Below, piece by piece: positions 1 to 11,902 of a stretch of DNA of 64,000 nucleotides. Source of the DNA: Eretmocerus hayati (lineage: Eukaryota; Arthropoda; Insecta; Hymenoptera; Aphelinidae). A program made the position numbers and the translations under genes. Below the pieces are notes generated by a model. It made no database searches. It worked only from the letters and a program-made list of their open reading frames with translations, and was not told the DNA's origin. The DNA lies in contig CM056742.1 in assembly GCA_029851415.1 (NCBI GenBank), forward strand, positions 87,224,748 to 87,288,747, read 5' to 3'. Numbering within the stretch: the stretch's first letter is position 1; every line of letters starts with the position of its first letter.

Positions 1-328
1 GTCCGTCGGTCATGTTTTTGCTCTCCGGAGCAATCGTTAAAATTAACAAAAGATGTGACTTAAAAAAAAATTTTCTTGAGTTTAAACATCAACTTGTATA
101 CCTCTTAATCCGAAAATTACATACAATTTATACATTAATATGACTAAGATGGTTATTGTCCTTGTATTTGTAAGATGCTATCTCCCTTTCAAGTCTCTCT
201 CGATTTCTTTCGACAAATTATAACGTTAAGGTAAGTTCCTTACAAGTTTTTCTCAATTTTATATGATTCCATGTGTACATAAGGGTTGAATTTTGGAGGT
301 CATTCTTTATTGACAACATGTATTTTAT
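1..328. other. AT-rich stretch, nothing recognised
   Basis: No open frame, RNA gene or repeat could be supported here. It lies downstream of the envelope-like pseudogene on the minus strand, so it could hold its 3' flank or an LTR, but no LTR end was identified. Confidence 0.4.
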
Positions 329-520
329 CTGCTGGTCATATACGTATCATCCAAAGAGTGGGAGCTTCCGTTTTTCCTATTTCTATCCATAGGTAGTATT
401 TCATCTGTGGGTTATGTATCGTCACAAAGGTGGGAGCTCCTGCTCCTTCCATCATTATCATCGGGTATTTTATCAGCTGCTCATATATCATTCGAAGAGT
501 GGGAGCTTCCGTTCTTTCCT
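329..520. repeat. short tandem repeat, about 70 bp x 3
   Basis: Three diverged units share a tattttatctgctg...gtgggagct pattern. The GTGGGAGCT core recurs near 359, 430 and 499, a period of about 70 bp. The array lies just beyond the carboxyl end of the envelope-like pseudogene and partly overlaps its last frame on the minus strand. Confidence 0.6.
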
Positions 521-2497
521 TGGATTGGGAGCATTGGTTGACCTATCGGTCTTTTTACGATTGCAAATTGGTCCAGGTTCAAGAGTCCTATTCCTCTCTC
601 TCCTGATTGGACTGCGTAAGTAATAGGCTGAATTGTGATAGATTCTGGTTGTCTCGACCATTTGACCATTGGTTCTTCCTGTATGGGTTTGCGTGCCGTT
701 CTATCTGAAACTGATCTACCAGTGATTAGACAAGGGAACCCCCCGGGCAAAAGACTTTCCATATTATCAATGCGGATATTACGATGAGAATTGTAACGGT
801 TCCCGTAAACATTAGCGTCTTCTGTAGGGTTTTGAATTTCTTAGAAATGACTTTAAGTTGACTCATTCCTCATGCCTTATTATTGATTTCTTCCAAGTTC
901 TCCCCTTTTTCTAAGGACCTCGCGGGTGAGTTACCGCGAAGTTGAATATTTGGGACCATATCAAATTCTATCGTCGGGGTTTCCGTATCTTGGGGCAGGT
1001 TCTCGTGAAGTAGCGATGATACATCTGATTGAGTTTCATTGAACAGTCGGGCTTCCGGAGTTGTTGTAATCTGGCGAGATGCCACCAATCTCACGTTTTC
1101 TGTCCTAGCCCAACAGCCTGGGAGCAAGCGGAGCATGCCCATTTCTTGTAGCGTCATTTTCTTATCTAAGCCTTTCTCGCAATTCACGTATATTTTTTCG
1201 GCTGCTTCCGTTGAATAAACCCAAGTGTTTTCCCTTTCAAGTTTAGCCCAAAATATTCCCTGCAATTGAGCTACCTTAAATTCGCAGCTGGATAGGTTCT
1301 TCAATTCTTTCCTTGCAATAAGCTTGATTTCGCAGGGTGAAGATTCGTCTATGTTTCTGACTGGCTCTGTGTCCGTGCAGATGTAATCTCTCTCAAGGCG
1401 TTGCACTTGCTCAACGTTTCGGTCGTGATAGGCATGTAGCTTTCTGTCTCGGTATCTACCGCTGCGTACTCCGCGTCTGGCGAAATGTATACAAATATAG
1501 AGTTACCTTTTTGGCTAACTGGGATCGGGGTGGCCATATAGAGGTCGTACTCTGAATGGCCTAGTAGCGGAAATTTAATGTAATAGATCAGATACGGGTA
1601 TGTTAACAGGATTGATAGTTCTGCTATTTTCAGGATGTCCAAGAGAGGTTCTGCCCCTTCTCCCCCGGGGAATCTAGCGTTCAACATGGTTTGTGCAACG
1701 GTTAGCCTGGTTTTCTCGAATATTGAGGGTGGCATGAATCGTGGGTGTGGCATGCCTCTGGACGCGAACAATATTGCGTTAATTACAGCTTCTGTGTCAA
1801 GTTCGTATCGTGTAACGCACCCGCCGTATGTGTTTAATGCTATGGAAAATTCCATGAATTTGTCTTTGCGTTTCATTTCTTGGATTAATTTATCCGATAT
1901 TACGTCTAGTTCCTTCAATTCGTCCCGGATATTTCCGAACTGATTGTAGATGATTTCGGTTTGGTTTGCTACAAGACTTGCTAGTTGGTTCGTATGGTTG
2001 TTAGTTTGTTAGATTAAGTCTTTGAGTTCGGCTTCTGATTCCTCGTCCAAGTTGCCGAACAAAAATTTGTCTATTCTACCAAAGGTTGGGAACCAAGATC
2101 GTTTCACTCGGCTTTGCGCGGTGTTCGGTGTTGCGCCATGCATCATCCCTGTGAGTCTGTTCGCATCCTTTCGAGATTCTCGTACCCGAGTTCCTAATTG
2201 CTGGATCAGCTCTTCGTAAGGGCAAGCGAGGATTTGTAATTCGTTAGTTATTTTGTCACACCTATCTAGGAGGGCTGTAAACGTAGCCTCGAGTTCGGCT
2301 CCATGCGAGAGGTACGGTTGTAGGTCGATTTTCTGTATGATTTTCCACGAGATTCTTGATGTGTATAACCTCTCCAGCTTTTCCGTGATTAATCCCGGGT
2401 TTTGGTGTATTGGATGTGGTTCCATCTCTCCATCCCCGTATCCCTCGATCCTGCAATGAGAATGCGCTTTTGAAGCTGCGGTACGAGAAATTGACAT
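481..2497 (-). pseudogene. degenerate envelope-like (baculovirus F-type) fusion gene
   Basis: An old retroviral-type envelope gene in pieces on the minus strand. The first piece (2497-2009) ends in a furin-type RVKR site followed by a hydrophobic, glycine-containing fusion-peptide-like stretch and an acidic helix start, the arrangement of the baculovirus F family also used by insect errantiviruses and their domesticated relatives. The next piece (about 1995-1349) starts with a heptad-like helical region and keeps a CVTRYELDTEAV block. The third (1406-870) is cysteine-containing ectodomain. A hydrophobic segment that looks like a membrane anchor lies at about 758-815, in frame with the third piece but after an in-frame TGA at 870-872. 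Frames also change near 2009 and between 1349 and 1406. A separate frame at 762-481 may be the shifted tail. No pol or gag lies beside it, so this is a solitary decayed relic. The family call rests on motif layout only. Confidence 0.6.
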
Positions 2498-2869
2498 TAT
2501 GTCCCGGGGAGAGTTCTATACCGATCGAGGCCTACCATTGGTCCGTGATTGCGAGTCTCGCATCGCCAACTGCTGATCAAGTTCTGGACCCTATACCGCG
2601 TACAATATACCGACCGCTTTTATTCTACGATTCAAAATCCATGTGTGTCATCTTGTTCATCTAATCCCGCTCGTAATAGGATCCGTGGCAGGATTCGTTG
2701 ACTGCGTAAACGCTATGGAAAAATCTGCGTGTTGATAATTTTTTGCAATCCTGCAAAAATGATAGACTCCTTTTCCTGAAGCTTATCATGCCTGTTTCAG
2801 TTCACCTCTGGCAATTGTTGATCTCGCTTGTTTTTATTCTCAAGTACTTTGCTTTGGAAAGGATCCGAA
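2498..2869. other. intergenic, nothing recognised
   Basis: This stretch separates the minus-strand envelope-like relic from a plus-strand frame. No retroviral pol remnant was recognised here, which is where one would expect it upstream of env. Confidence 0.4.
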
Positions 2870-3923
2870 ATGGCCGGTAATCCGACTGTCTGCGTGCTCA
2901 ATGTGAAAATTAAACATGGCGTCGAGGATTTCCAGAGTGTGAACCCTGAATTTGACCTTGTGTTTTATGGGGACGTTGGCATTGCCCTTGATGCTGTATC
3001 AGGGGCCATCGTTGATTATCCGCTGAAATTTTCCCGGTTGTTCCCTGGGCGCGAGCTTGTGAATCGTGCTTCTGGGTCGGCGCTGATCGTGCAAAGTGAT
3101 CATTTTGTGACTGCCGTGTCGCTGTGCGATGTACCTCCTTCGTCCGATGGGGGCTCATTTGCATCACCCAGTGTTGATTCAAGCGAAACTAAAACCGCTC
3201 CTGTTGTCAGTGCTTCCCTGTATGAGGCCCTCAAACCTTATTCTGGTGGCCGAAATGGCGAGTTTATAAGAATACAAGAAAGTTTTTCTGAAGGTTCCCA
3301 TGACTCTGTTGATGTGGAAGGCGATGATGCTTTTCTATGACCTACTTTTGTCCATGTGAAGAACAGTGATTCTTCGCGTGGACCCTCGCCTGTTCCTTTT
3401 GATATTGCCGAGACAGACCGCCTCGATTGTGCTCCTGTTCCTGATGGCAATGCTTCGGAATTGGCGCCTAATCAATCCAGATCGGCCCCTAGTCCGTCTC
3501 GCTCCACTATCGAGCCTCATGGCCCCGGACTCGCTCATCGGGACCCGTCTTTGCCGATTCTTACCGCAGTTAAGCACATGAGTATCAAGGAATATGGTCG
3601 GCTGAAAGCCGGAGCTCTGGAAAGACGACGTGTGGTGTCTATGGACTCGCGCGAGAAAAGCTTTAAGCGAAAGGGGCGTCTTAACAGCACTTTGTCGACG
3701 TGGTGTTCGTCGACAAAGTGCTGTTAAGACGCTAAAACCACGTCGTGGTTCCATCAAACCGAGCACTGTTATGGTCCCAAAGGAGAATGAGTATGATCAT
3801 AGTGACAGTAAGACTGTTTTGATGGAAGGTCTCTCCGATATTGACGATGTTCTTTCCGATCCGGGCCTTGGACCTCTGGCCGATCGATTTTTTCGTGAGT
3901 GTCCTCCATTGCCTACGAACTAA
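2870..3923 (+). pseudogene. unrecognised broken ORF
   Basis: A plus-strand frame starts at ATG 2870 (MAGNPTVCVLNV...) and runs to a TGA at 3338-3340. It continues in the same frame to 3727, and another frame (to 3923) carries an acidic carboxyl part (SDIDDVLSDPGLGPL). The first 110 residues look like a compact folded domain; what follows is rich in Ser, Pro and Asp and looks disordered. A perfect 24-bp hairpin at 3676-3732 sits in the reading frame and may be a small insertion. No known family was recognised. It could be a host gene exon, a retroelement gag-like frame, or chance coding. GTGAGT sequences at 3894 and 3940 could be splice donors. Confidence 0.35.
3676..3732. repeat. perfect 24-bp inverted repeat with 9-nt loop
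   Basis: Arms 3676-3699 and 3709-3732 are exact reverse complements (GCGTCTTAACAG...), separated by the loop 3700-3708. The hairpin interrupts the unrecognised frame and resembles a minimal palindromic insertion. No target duplication was evident. Confidence 0.85.
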
Positions 3924-4574
3924 TGTATTACGCGTGCCTGTGAGTAGTTTCTCTTCCACACTCCGATTCAGGATATTATGGAATGGCTCGTTTCATTGTC
4001 GTTTTTTTTTCTTTTTAGCTTGGATCCTCAAAGCTGGCCGGATTCCTGAATAGCCGATTTTAAATGCCGCATGACTTGTTCGATACTGCTCCTCTGGTGC
4101 TACAGAGTAAAGTTCTGGTCCGGCGATGTGATTAAATGCCGAATATCATTTTTCGTTTATTGTTGGTCCAAATTCTAAAATATATTACTTGATATAGATG
4201 GATTCTGATGTCTTATTTTTCTAAATACTGCTCCCCTTTTTCTGTCACCTGATTCGTTCCTAGATTCTCCTCAGTGTTTACCATAGAATCAAATACATTC
4301 CGCTCCGTGGCACCCAGAATTTTCCGCAGATTCATTCTTTTTGACTCAAATTTGCCTCAAAAGTATTCCCCGTTCATGGTGATTTTACTTTGCTGTATCT
4401 ATCTAGCATTTGTATGCCCTTTTGAACTCTGTAATCGGCTTCATGGCTCAACTCAAGTTACATCTCTCATCACATACAGTTTGATATCTTATCCCATTCT
4501 TATTTCGTATATGGGGACTCCAATGGTGTCGGGTATTTACACGCCTTAGTGCGCAGGCCAATTTTTACGGGTCC
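3924..4574. other. intergenic, nothing firm
   Basis: A pyrimidine tract followed by AG at about 4000-4019 could be a splice acceptor for the upstream frame, but no following coding exon is convincing. Confidence 0.3.
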
Positions 4575-4604
4575 TTGTTTCAAAACCGGTACACTGCTCT
4601 ATGC

Positions 4605-5566
4605 TCTGCCCTGAGTTGGGCTGCAGTGCGCATGGCCTGCTTTCCTACCCTGCTTTTATGTCTGATACTGTATTTTATATGTTGTTCTGAGTTGCGCTGC
4701 AGTGTGCATGGCTTGTTTTTATGCACCCTGCTTTTATGTCTGATACCGTACTATATACGTTGATCTGAGTTGCGCTGCAGTGCGCATGACTTGTTGCGCA
4801 TGACTTGTTTCCATGTACCTTGTTTCCATGTACCTTGCTTTTATGTCTGATACCATACTATATATGTTGATCCGAGTCGCGCTGCAGTGCGCATGACTTG
4901 ATTTTATGTACCCTGCTTTTATGTGTGATACCATACTATATATGTTGCTCTGAGTTGCGCTGCAGTGTGCATGACTTGTTTTTATGTACCCTGCTTTTAT
5001 GTCTGATACCGCACTGTGTATGTTGCTCTGAGTTGCGCTGCAGTGCGCATGACTTGTTTTTATGTACCCTGCTTTTATGTGTGATACCATACTATATATG
5101 TTGATCCAAGTTGCGCTGCAGTGCGCATGACTTGTTTTCGTGTACCGTGCTTTCATGTCTGATACACCATACTATAGGTTTATTCGATTAGATCGCTCAG
5201 ATCGGTCCGGTCTCGTCCATCACCGAACGCGCGTTCGGACAAAAGTTCGCTCGGAGCGCTCCGAACGCTCCGGCCAAGGTTTTCAGCCGAGGAGAGGAGA
5301 GGAATCGTCCACAGCATTAGAAACAGGCTGTCGCCCCTCTCCCCGGCTAGAAATCTTAGACGGAGCGTTCGGAGCGCTCCGAGCGAACTTTGTCCGAACG
5401 CGCGTTCGGTGATGGACGAGACCGGACCTATCCGAGCGGTCGGAGCGCTCCGAGCGCTCCGACCCGCATAATCGAATAAACCTTATACATGTTGATCCAA
5501 GTTGCGCTGCAGTGCGCATGACTTGTTTTTATGTACCCTGCTTTCAAGTCTGATACCATACCATAT
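4605..5566. repeat. 78-bp tandem minisatellite
   Basis: About eight units of a 78-bp repeat contain GTTGCGCTGCAGTGCGCATG, TTTTATGTACCCTGC and CTGATACCATACTATAT. The CTGCAG landmark falls at 4621, 4697, 4775, 4882, 4960, 5038, 5116 and 5507. The 107-bp step is a local duplication of a CATGACTTGTTTCCATG segment. The 391-bp step is one unit plus an inserted MITE. Apparent minus-strand protein repeats (KTSHAHCSAT) are only the translated satellite. Confidence 0.9.
5177..5482. mobile_element. 306-bp MITE-like element with about 110-bp terminal inverted repeats
   Basis: It begins GGTTTATTCGATTA and ends with the reverse complement. Both arms carry CCGGTCTCGTCCATCACCGA and the GAACGCGCGTTCGGAC and CGGAGCGCTCCGA palindromes. 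It interrupts one unit of the 78-bp repeat, so the empty site is known. The flanks are CTATA on the left and TTATA on the right, suggesting a TA-rich target, but the exact duplication is unclear. It has no coding capacity. Confidence 0.85.
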
Positions 5567-5567
5567 A

Positions 5568-5703
5568 TCGATGGCTCAGAATCAAAGGGAACTATCTGGA
5601 AATGTCTGATTCAAACGGAACTATCTTGTATTAAATTTGATACAAGATAGTTCCGTTCGAATCAGACATTTTTAGATAGTTCCTTTTGGTTCTGAGCCAT
5701 CGA
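5568..5703. mobile_element. 136-bp palindromic MITE flanked by TA
   Basis: An almost perfect hairpin: TCGATGGCTCAGAATC... folds on ...GGTTCTGAGCCATCGA around a short TAAATTT loop, with arms of about 65 bp. It lies inside the last unit of the 78-bp repeat and is bordered by TA on both sides, consistent with a Tc1/mariner-type target duplication. Confidence 0.85.
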
Positions 5704-5867
5704 TATGTTGATCCAAGTCGCGTGGTCGTCTAATCAGCCGCTCTGTTATGATCGTCATTACTGTATACTGATTAGTGTGGATCCGGCTGCTCGATTAAAA
5801 AAGAAGGTTACTGTGGAGGCTTTTCTTTTGTCATCCTTAACAAGGTAAGTTAAATGAATCCCCTGTC

Positions 5868-8705
5868 TAATTCCAAAAATGGTTGGATGGGCTGGGGTGG
5901 ATGTAAATTTATTAGCATCAGTGGCCAGGTAGGCTAATTTATATCATTGGTGGGCCAAGGGTGAGGATATCGTTGGAGATCCAGCGATTTTTCATGTTAC
6001 GCTGGAAGTATGAATGAATGTAGCTTCCTGGGGGTCAAAATTCTATTTGAGCTTTCTGCACTGTCAAAAATGGTTAGATGAACTAGAGTAGGTGTAGATC
6101 TATCAGTATCAGAGGCTAGATAGGGTAATTTATGCTATGGGTTGGCTCAGAGACAAGACTTTATTGAACATCCAGCGAGTTTTCATGTTTTGTTGGAAGT
6201 GTGAATGAATGTAGCCTTTGGGGTCCAAAATTCTGTTTAAGCTTTCTGCACTGTCAATAGTGGCTGGATAAGCTAGAGTAGGTGTAGATCTATCAGTAAC
6301 AGTAGCTAGATAGGGTAATTTGTGCTAATAGTTGGCTCAGAGTCAAGACTTTGTTGAACATCCAGCGAGTTTTCATGTTTCGTTGGAAGTGTGAATGAAT
6401 GTAGCTTTTGGGGGGTCAAAATTTCACTTAAGCTTTCTGCACTGTCAATGATGGCTAGATAAGCTAAAATAGGTGTAGATCTATCAGTATCAGTGGCTAG
6501 GCAGGGTAATTTATGCTATTGGTAGGCTCAGAGTCAAGACTTTGTTGAACATCCAGCGAGTTTTCATGTTTCGTTGGAAGTGTGAATGAATGTATCTTTT
6601 GGGGGGTCAAAATTTTATTTAAGCTTTCTGCACTGTCAATGATGGCTATATAAGCTAGAGTAGGTGTAGATTCATCAGTATCAGTGGCTAGGTAAGGTAA
6701 TTCATGCTATTGGTAGGCTCAGAGTCAAGACCCTCACGAAAAAAAGCACCGGTGAAGTCACCGAGGTATTTGTCGGTAAGGTCCCCGGTCACTTGACCGG
6801 TGCAATCCACGGTGAAAATTCTAACATTTTTGAGCTCCAATGGTTTCCCCGGTGCTTTCTCCGTCACTTTCCCCGGTGTTTCATATGAAAAAAATTTCAA
6901 AAACTAGGGCGGCTTTTGGGCTCCGGTATTTCCCACGGTGTGTTCTCCGTCACTTTTCCCGGTGTTTTCTGGAAAATTTTTTAGAAACTAGGGCGGCCTT
7001 TGGGCTCTGGTATTTCCTGAGGTGTACTCCAATTTGAACATTTTTATTCCATTTGAAATCAACCTGGAAAACATCAAATATCATGGGCCTGGGCATCATA
7101 TCCCACTCATAATAGTGCCAAGCGGACTCAACTTTTAACATCGTAAAGCCTGTACTGGAAAATTCGACCGACCAACCCTCCATGTCCCTACGATCGCGCC
7201 AATTTCTCGTTGTACCCTTATTCACATTGGATATATCCGAATAAAATTCTGAAATTCTATGAGGAAAATAATATACTTCGGGTAGCTTACACTATACAAG
7301 CGCTTTGTCTTCCCGCGTCGGCGTCATAGTGGCAACTGGCAATCCGCCATATTAGATGCTGCCCCGCAGCTCGTACTCGGCAAGAAAAGACTGTTGAGTG
7401 GTCAAATAATCGAATCCAACATTTTGCCGACATCAACTCTTTTATAGACAAATATTCCATTGCTTCTTCCATAAATGCTACCCGTCGTAATTAATCTCTT
7501 GATCGCGAGAAAATATGGGAAATCTCGGATACGGATCAACACATACGTATAGTGATCACGATTAACCTGCGCGTACGTCTCCGAAATTCCCCATAATCTC
7601 TTGAATTCAAGAGATCAAACACGACGGGTAGCATTTATGGAAGGAGCAATGGAATATCTATCTGAGAAAGAGTTGATGTCGGCAAAATGTTGAATTCGAT
7701 TATTTGGCCACTGATCAGTCTTTTCTTGCCGAGTACGATCTGCGGGGCAGCATCCAATATGGCGAATTGACAGTTGCCACTATGACGCCAACGCGGAAAG
7801 ACAAAGCACTTGTATAGTGTGAGCTACACGAAGTATATTATTTTTCTGATAGGATTTCTCGGGAAATTTAACGTCGAGATAGTGTATTCGGATATATCCA
7901 ATGTGGATAAGGGTACAACGAGAAATTGGCGCGATCGTAGGGACATGGAGGGTGGGTCGGTCGAATTTCCCAGTACAGGCTTTGCGATGTTAAAAGTCGA
8001 GTCCGCTTGGCACTATTATGAGTGGAATATGATGCCCAGTCCCATGATATTCGATGTTTTTCAGGTTGATTTCAAATGAAATGAAAATGTTCAAATTGGA
8101 GTACACCGGAGAAAATATCAGAGCCCAAAGGCCGCCCTAGTTACTAAAAATTTTTCTCAGAAAACACCGGGAAAAGTGACGGAGAACACACCGGGGGAAA
8201 TACCGGAGCCCAAAAGCTGCCCTAGTTTTTGAAATTTTTTCTATATAAAACACCGGGGAAAGTGACGGAGAAAGCACCGGGGGAACCACCGGAGCTCAAA
8301 ATTGTTCGAATTTTCACCGGGGATTGCACCGGTCAAGTCACCGGGGACCTCACCAACGAATACCTCGGTGACTTCACCGGTGCTTTTTTTCATAAGGGGA
8401 CATGGTTGAACATTCAGCGAGTTTTCATGTTTCGTTGGAAGTGTGAATGAATGTAGCTTTGGGGGGGTCAAAATTTTGTTTAAGCTTTCTGCACTGTCAA
8501 TAATGGCTGGATAAGCTAGAGTAGGTGTAGATCTATCAGTAACAGTAGCTAGATATTTATTTAGTAGCTAGGTAATTTGTGCTAATGGTAGGCTCAGAGT
8601 CAAGACTGTGTTGAACATCCTGCAAGTTTTCATGTTTCGTTGGAAGTGTGAATGAATGTAGCTTTTTGGGGGTCAAAAATTTGTTTAAGCTTTCTTGGCC
8701 TTCCA
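5868..8705. repeat. 191-bp satellite interrupted by a palindrome
   Basis: Units of about 191 bp carry GCTTTCTGCACTGTCAA, TAGGTGTAGATCTATCAGTA and CATCCAGCGAGTTTTCATG. The GCTTTCT landmark falls at 6051, 6241, 6432, 6623, 8484 and 8689. The first unit (from about 5868) is more diverged. The gap between 6731 and 8398 is the inserted 1.67-kb palindrome. Confidence 0.9.
6731..8398. mobile_element. 1.67-kb fold-back element, arms about 830 bp
   Basis: The left arm (6731 to about 7560) and right arm (8398 back to about 7570) are near-perfect reverse complements with almost no central spacer. The ends read CCCTCACGAAAAAAAGCACC and, on the other strand, CCCTTATGAAAAAAAGCACC. Both sub-terminal regions hold many CACCGGTG or CCGGTG motifs, the kind of clustered sites a transposase binds. 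It sits inside a satellite unit; the flanking GA on each side may be a 2-bp duplication. Frames inside (MKFFSYETPGKVTEKAPG... and its mirror) are translations of the CACCGG repeats and occur on both arms, so they are not taken as genes. Confidence 0.9.
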
Positions 8706-10785
8706 ATATGATTGAATGAGTAGTGTAGCATGTTCATCTATTGATTTGATTCATTGAGGTCCATCATTGAACTAAAAATTGGCTAGAAGTGGGTGTTGAT
8801 GGTCAAAATCACACAATTTCAATAGTCGAAGGAAAAACACATTTTTGTCATATCTTTTTGTCTTTTGCTTCTATCTTAATGAAATTTTGCCCTATGGTAT
8901 ATCTCTCGGCCTAGTTGGAGGGAAAATTATTCTTGTAGAGGTCTCTGTTTTATAGCTTTTGGTGTGACCATAAGGTTTGATTATTCTCAAGCCTGGTGGG
9001 AGTGGAGGCTGTTGCGTCTAGTGAAGCTCCATTTGGTGTGATAGTGGACAGTGACGCTCTCATGTAATCATAATCCTTGACCACTGGGCTAGTTGGGGGA
9101 GGAGGGGGGTTTTGGGGTCGACCAAAAAAAATCTGAAACATAATTGTGTATATATTTTCTCCTTATAGGTGTTTTGCTGGTTGTGTTTCGGCTCAAGTGA
9201 ACCCTGTTCATCCGACCGTGCTAGTTTTCTGTGAGTCACTTGGTGTTTTATTCCACATATTTCCTGTTGTAAATATGCGTGTTTAGATGACTAATTCGGA
9301 TTTTTCTTCTCAAGAGTATATGCGTTAAGTTCTATCATGTGTCTAATCTGGGTCCCTCTGTCGAGAACCGATCTCCTCTGGCTGCTAGGTCGGTTTTTTC
9401 CTATTCAGGTCTGGGATCGGCTGACAGAATATTTGGAGCTCTATAATTATCTCCGGAAATTGCAAGGATCTAGCCCTGGGTGGCATTGCTCCGTGATGGG
9501 TGATAATTTTCCCTCATTGTGATCCGAAGAGTTTGTGCATGCGAATCTTCGCGTGATTCGCCCCAACTTGCTTCTTGACTAGCTTGTTATGGACTAGCTT
9601 TGGCTGTTGTTCGTCTATTAGTGTTTTCCAATCCCTCCTCTCTCTTTGAACTGTGCTGACTATGCTTTGATTTGTATAATATTTTGTTGATACACCTGCA
9701 ATTTTCCTGATCGTTTCTTTTTCCTCTTCTCTACAGCTGCCACTTCTGTCGACGGCACGCTGTTCTGTTCCCTGATCCGGTGAGTTTTAATTCTCATTGT
9801 ATGAATATATATATATTTTTCCATAAGGGCGGTTGAAAATTTGCGTCATGCTGTCGAGTTGGTTCGCATTGGCGGTTCTGCCAGTGATTCTGTATAGCCA
9901 GATTTTCCACTCTGAGCCAGTAAGTTACTACTTCCATTTTCAACGCGACTTTTGCAAATGTTCTCATTTTCGTTCGCTGATCATTCATTGCACTCCCTAA
10001 TGATCATGTCCCCGTTGGTCTGGTGATGGCGTAGTGAAGCTATTCCCCCGCATTTACGTCATGCGCTTTTCTCATAATTCTTCATTCACATATTTTCTTC
10101 CCCTTTTTTTTAGAGTTATCCTTAGAGTTCCCATGGTGGTGGTATTCATTTTTATTTGACTTGGTTGAGGCTAACAGTCTTGTTTTGAATGCTGCAGTAG
10201 CTGAATACCTAACTTTGTCATTCCCTGTGGTGCACCCTACTAAGATTTATAATTTCCTTCGCAGGTTTCCACGCGCTCGTCGTCATTCGCTCGTCATTCG
10301 CTCGTGCACTTATTTTGCTCCTCACGCATTTTCTGTATTTTCCTTCTAACATGGAACTTAAAGGACGCGTCTTTGACTCGGTGCATTGCAATTCGAAGAC
10401 GACGATCCTGGGACAGGTTCAAAAAATAGTTCATGGGACCACGCCCGTGATGCGGGAGTATCCGAATCATAAGGTAGGCTGCTTTATCATTTTTGGTGAG
10501 CGCTCCTCCAGAGCAATTTTCCTCGTCTTTGTTTTTGTTTTCTCACTGCTTCAACTTTCCTTTCAGTTCATCGGGTGCCAATCGCCCGTAAGCAAGGCCG
10601 AGGCTGCCCGTCATGCGGGGAAATTTCTATATTTTCCGACTGCGGAGATTGCGTGGATTGGGCTAGAGCGGGTCTACGATCTGCCTCACGAAGACCGGCC
10701 GCTGAGCGAGGCTTTGGACGACTTTGTGTACCTGCGGATCGAGTATGACCAGGACCTTGAGGGAAGGGATATAAGAACAGGTTGA
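8706..10785 (+). other. possible fragments of a spliced plus-strand gene
   Basis: Several short open segments are bounded by plausible splice sites. One (about 9404-9499) follows a tttttcctattcag acceptor and encodes VWDRLTEYLELYNYLRKLQG. A second (about 9737-9780) lies between ctctctacag and gtgagt. A third starts at ATG 10351 (MELKGRVFDSVHC), ends AAG|gtaggc at 10473, and joins after a 93-nt T-rich intron (ctttcag, 10566) to 10567-10785 (FIGCQSPVSKAEAARHAG...). The intron length is a multiple of three, so an unspliced frame is also open, but its middle is hydrophobic T-rich sequence typical of an intron. No family was recognised, and gene structure is inferred from splice consensus only. 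Confidence 0.3.
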
Positions 10786-11409
10786 TCACATGATCAAGAA
10801 CAGATTCAGGGATCGAGAGCAGAACGTACATAAAGCATATATCATCCGCGTATCGAGTTGCATCAATAGCAAATCACCAATCCCTAGATATGGGTACCTT
10901 TGCTATCATCGATGGATTATAAACTCGGAATTCCTAGGAATGCCGTAATTCACAAACTTTGATATCCCCCAATTGTCTGGTTTCTCCTACAGCTACTTGG
11001 AACACAGACTTTCGGTCCATCTCTTTACACTTGTAAAGGAGGTCCTTCCTTCCTCTTTCGACTATTATCCAGAAGACGGACTTGGTATCGATTATCAGCT
11101 AGTCCGTTATTCACCTCGAATATGAATTGGAACATAATCAATTCCACTCTCATTCCAATCATATATATTGTTGTGACACTTATTGCTCAAGTTCCGATTT
11201 TCGATGGGGCCACACCTGAATCTCCTCAATTTAGTGCATATATAACAATTGTACTCTCCTGAGGAGGCATCGACTCTATTTTGACCACGCAGCAACGACT
11301 ATCACCGTAAAAACATGCGCATCATGGTCGTCCTTATTTCTCAAACTCTCCTCTCGACTTCTCCCAAGGTTTTCTTGCATCCTTATGACTGAAAAATAGT
11401 GTTCTAAGT
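10786..11409. other. nothing recognised
   Basis: No coding frame, repeat or RNA gene could be supported in this 620-base stretch. Confidence 0.4.
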
Positions 11410-11902
11410 GTGAGGGAGCCGAAGAAGAATCTCTAACCGACCTGCCAGAGCGATTCTTACATCAAATTCCTCACCCAGTTATTGGCTTCCCCTGCGTATG
11501 CGCGTGATTCTGAACTTGTGAGAGTATCTCTAAACGATAACTAGCAACGTTTTCTCCAGAATGGCCCCTGATAGAGTCGATTTGATGCATTTCAACCAGA
11601 GTTATGACTGTTTTTGGGAGGTGAACGAGTTCAAGCTGTCACAGATTACCGCTGTTTGACTCACATATTTGACACATTGGACTCTCCCACTTTCTAACAA
11701 CGTTCACAACTCTGATCGAGATACATCGAATCGCCTCTATCATGGGGTTATTTTGAAGAAAATTTTGCCAGATATCGTTTGAAGATCCTTTTGCGAGCAT
11801 ACAATTTCGCGCATGCGCAGGAAAAGCCAATAACTGGGAAAGCTATTTGATCTGAAAATTGCTCTGGCGGGTCGGTTAAAGATTTTTTTCGGCTTCCACG
11901 TG
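11410..11902. mobile_element. 0.49-kb fold-back element
   Basis: The left half, reading from GGAGCCGAAGAAGAATCTCT, is the reverse complement of the right half, ending with AGATTTTTTTCGGCTTCC. Shared blocks include TAACCGACC, CCAGTTATTGGCTT and TGATAGAG. The centre is near 11656. The arms are roughly 80 percent alike, so this copy is older than the other palindromes. No coding capacity. Confidence 0.75.

Noticed and set aside
4734..5156. Repeat protein with KTSHAHCSAT units on the minus strand
   Set aside because: It is the 78-bp minisatellite read in a frame that happens to stay open because 78 is a multiple of three.
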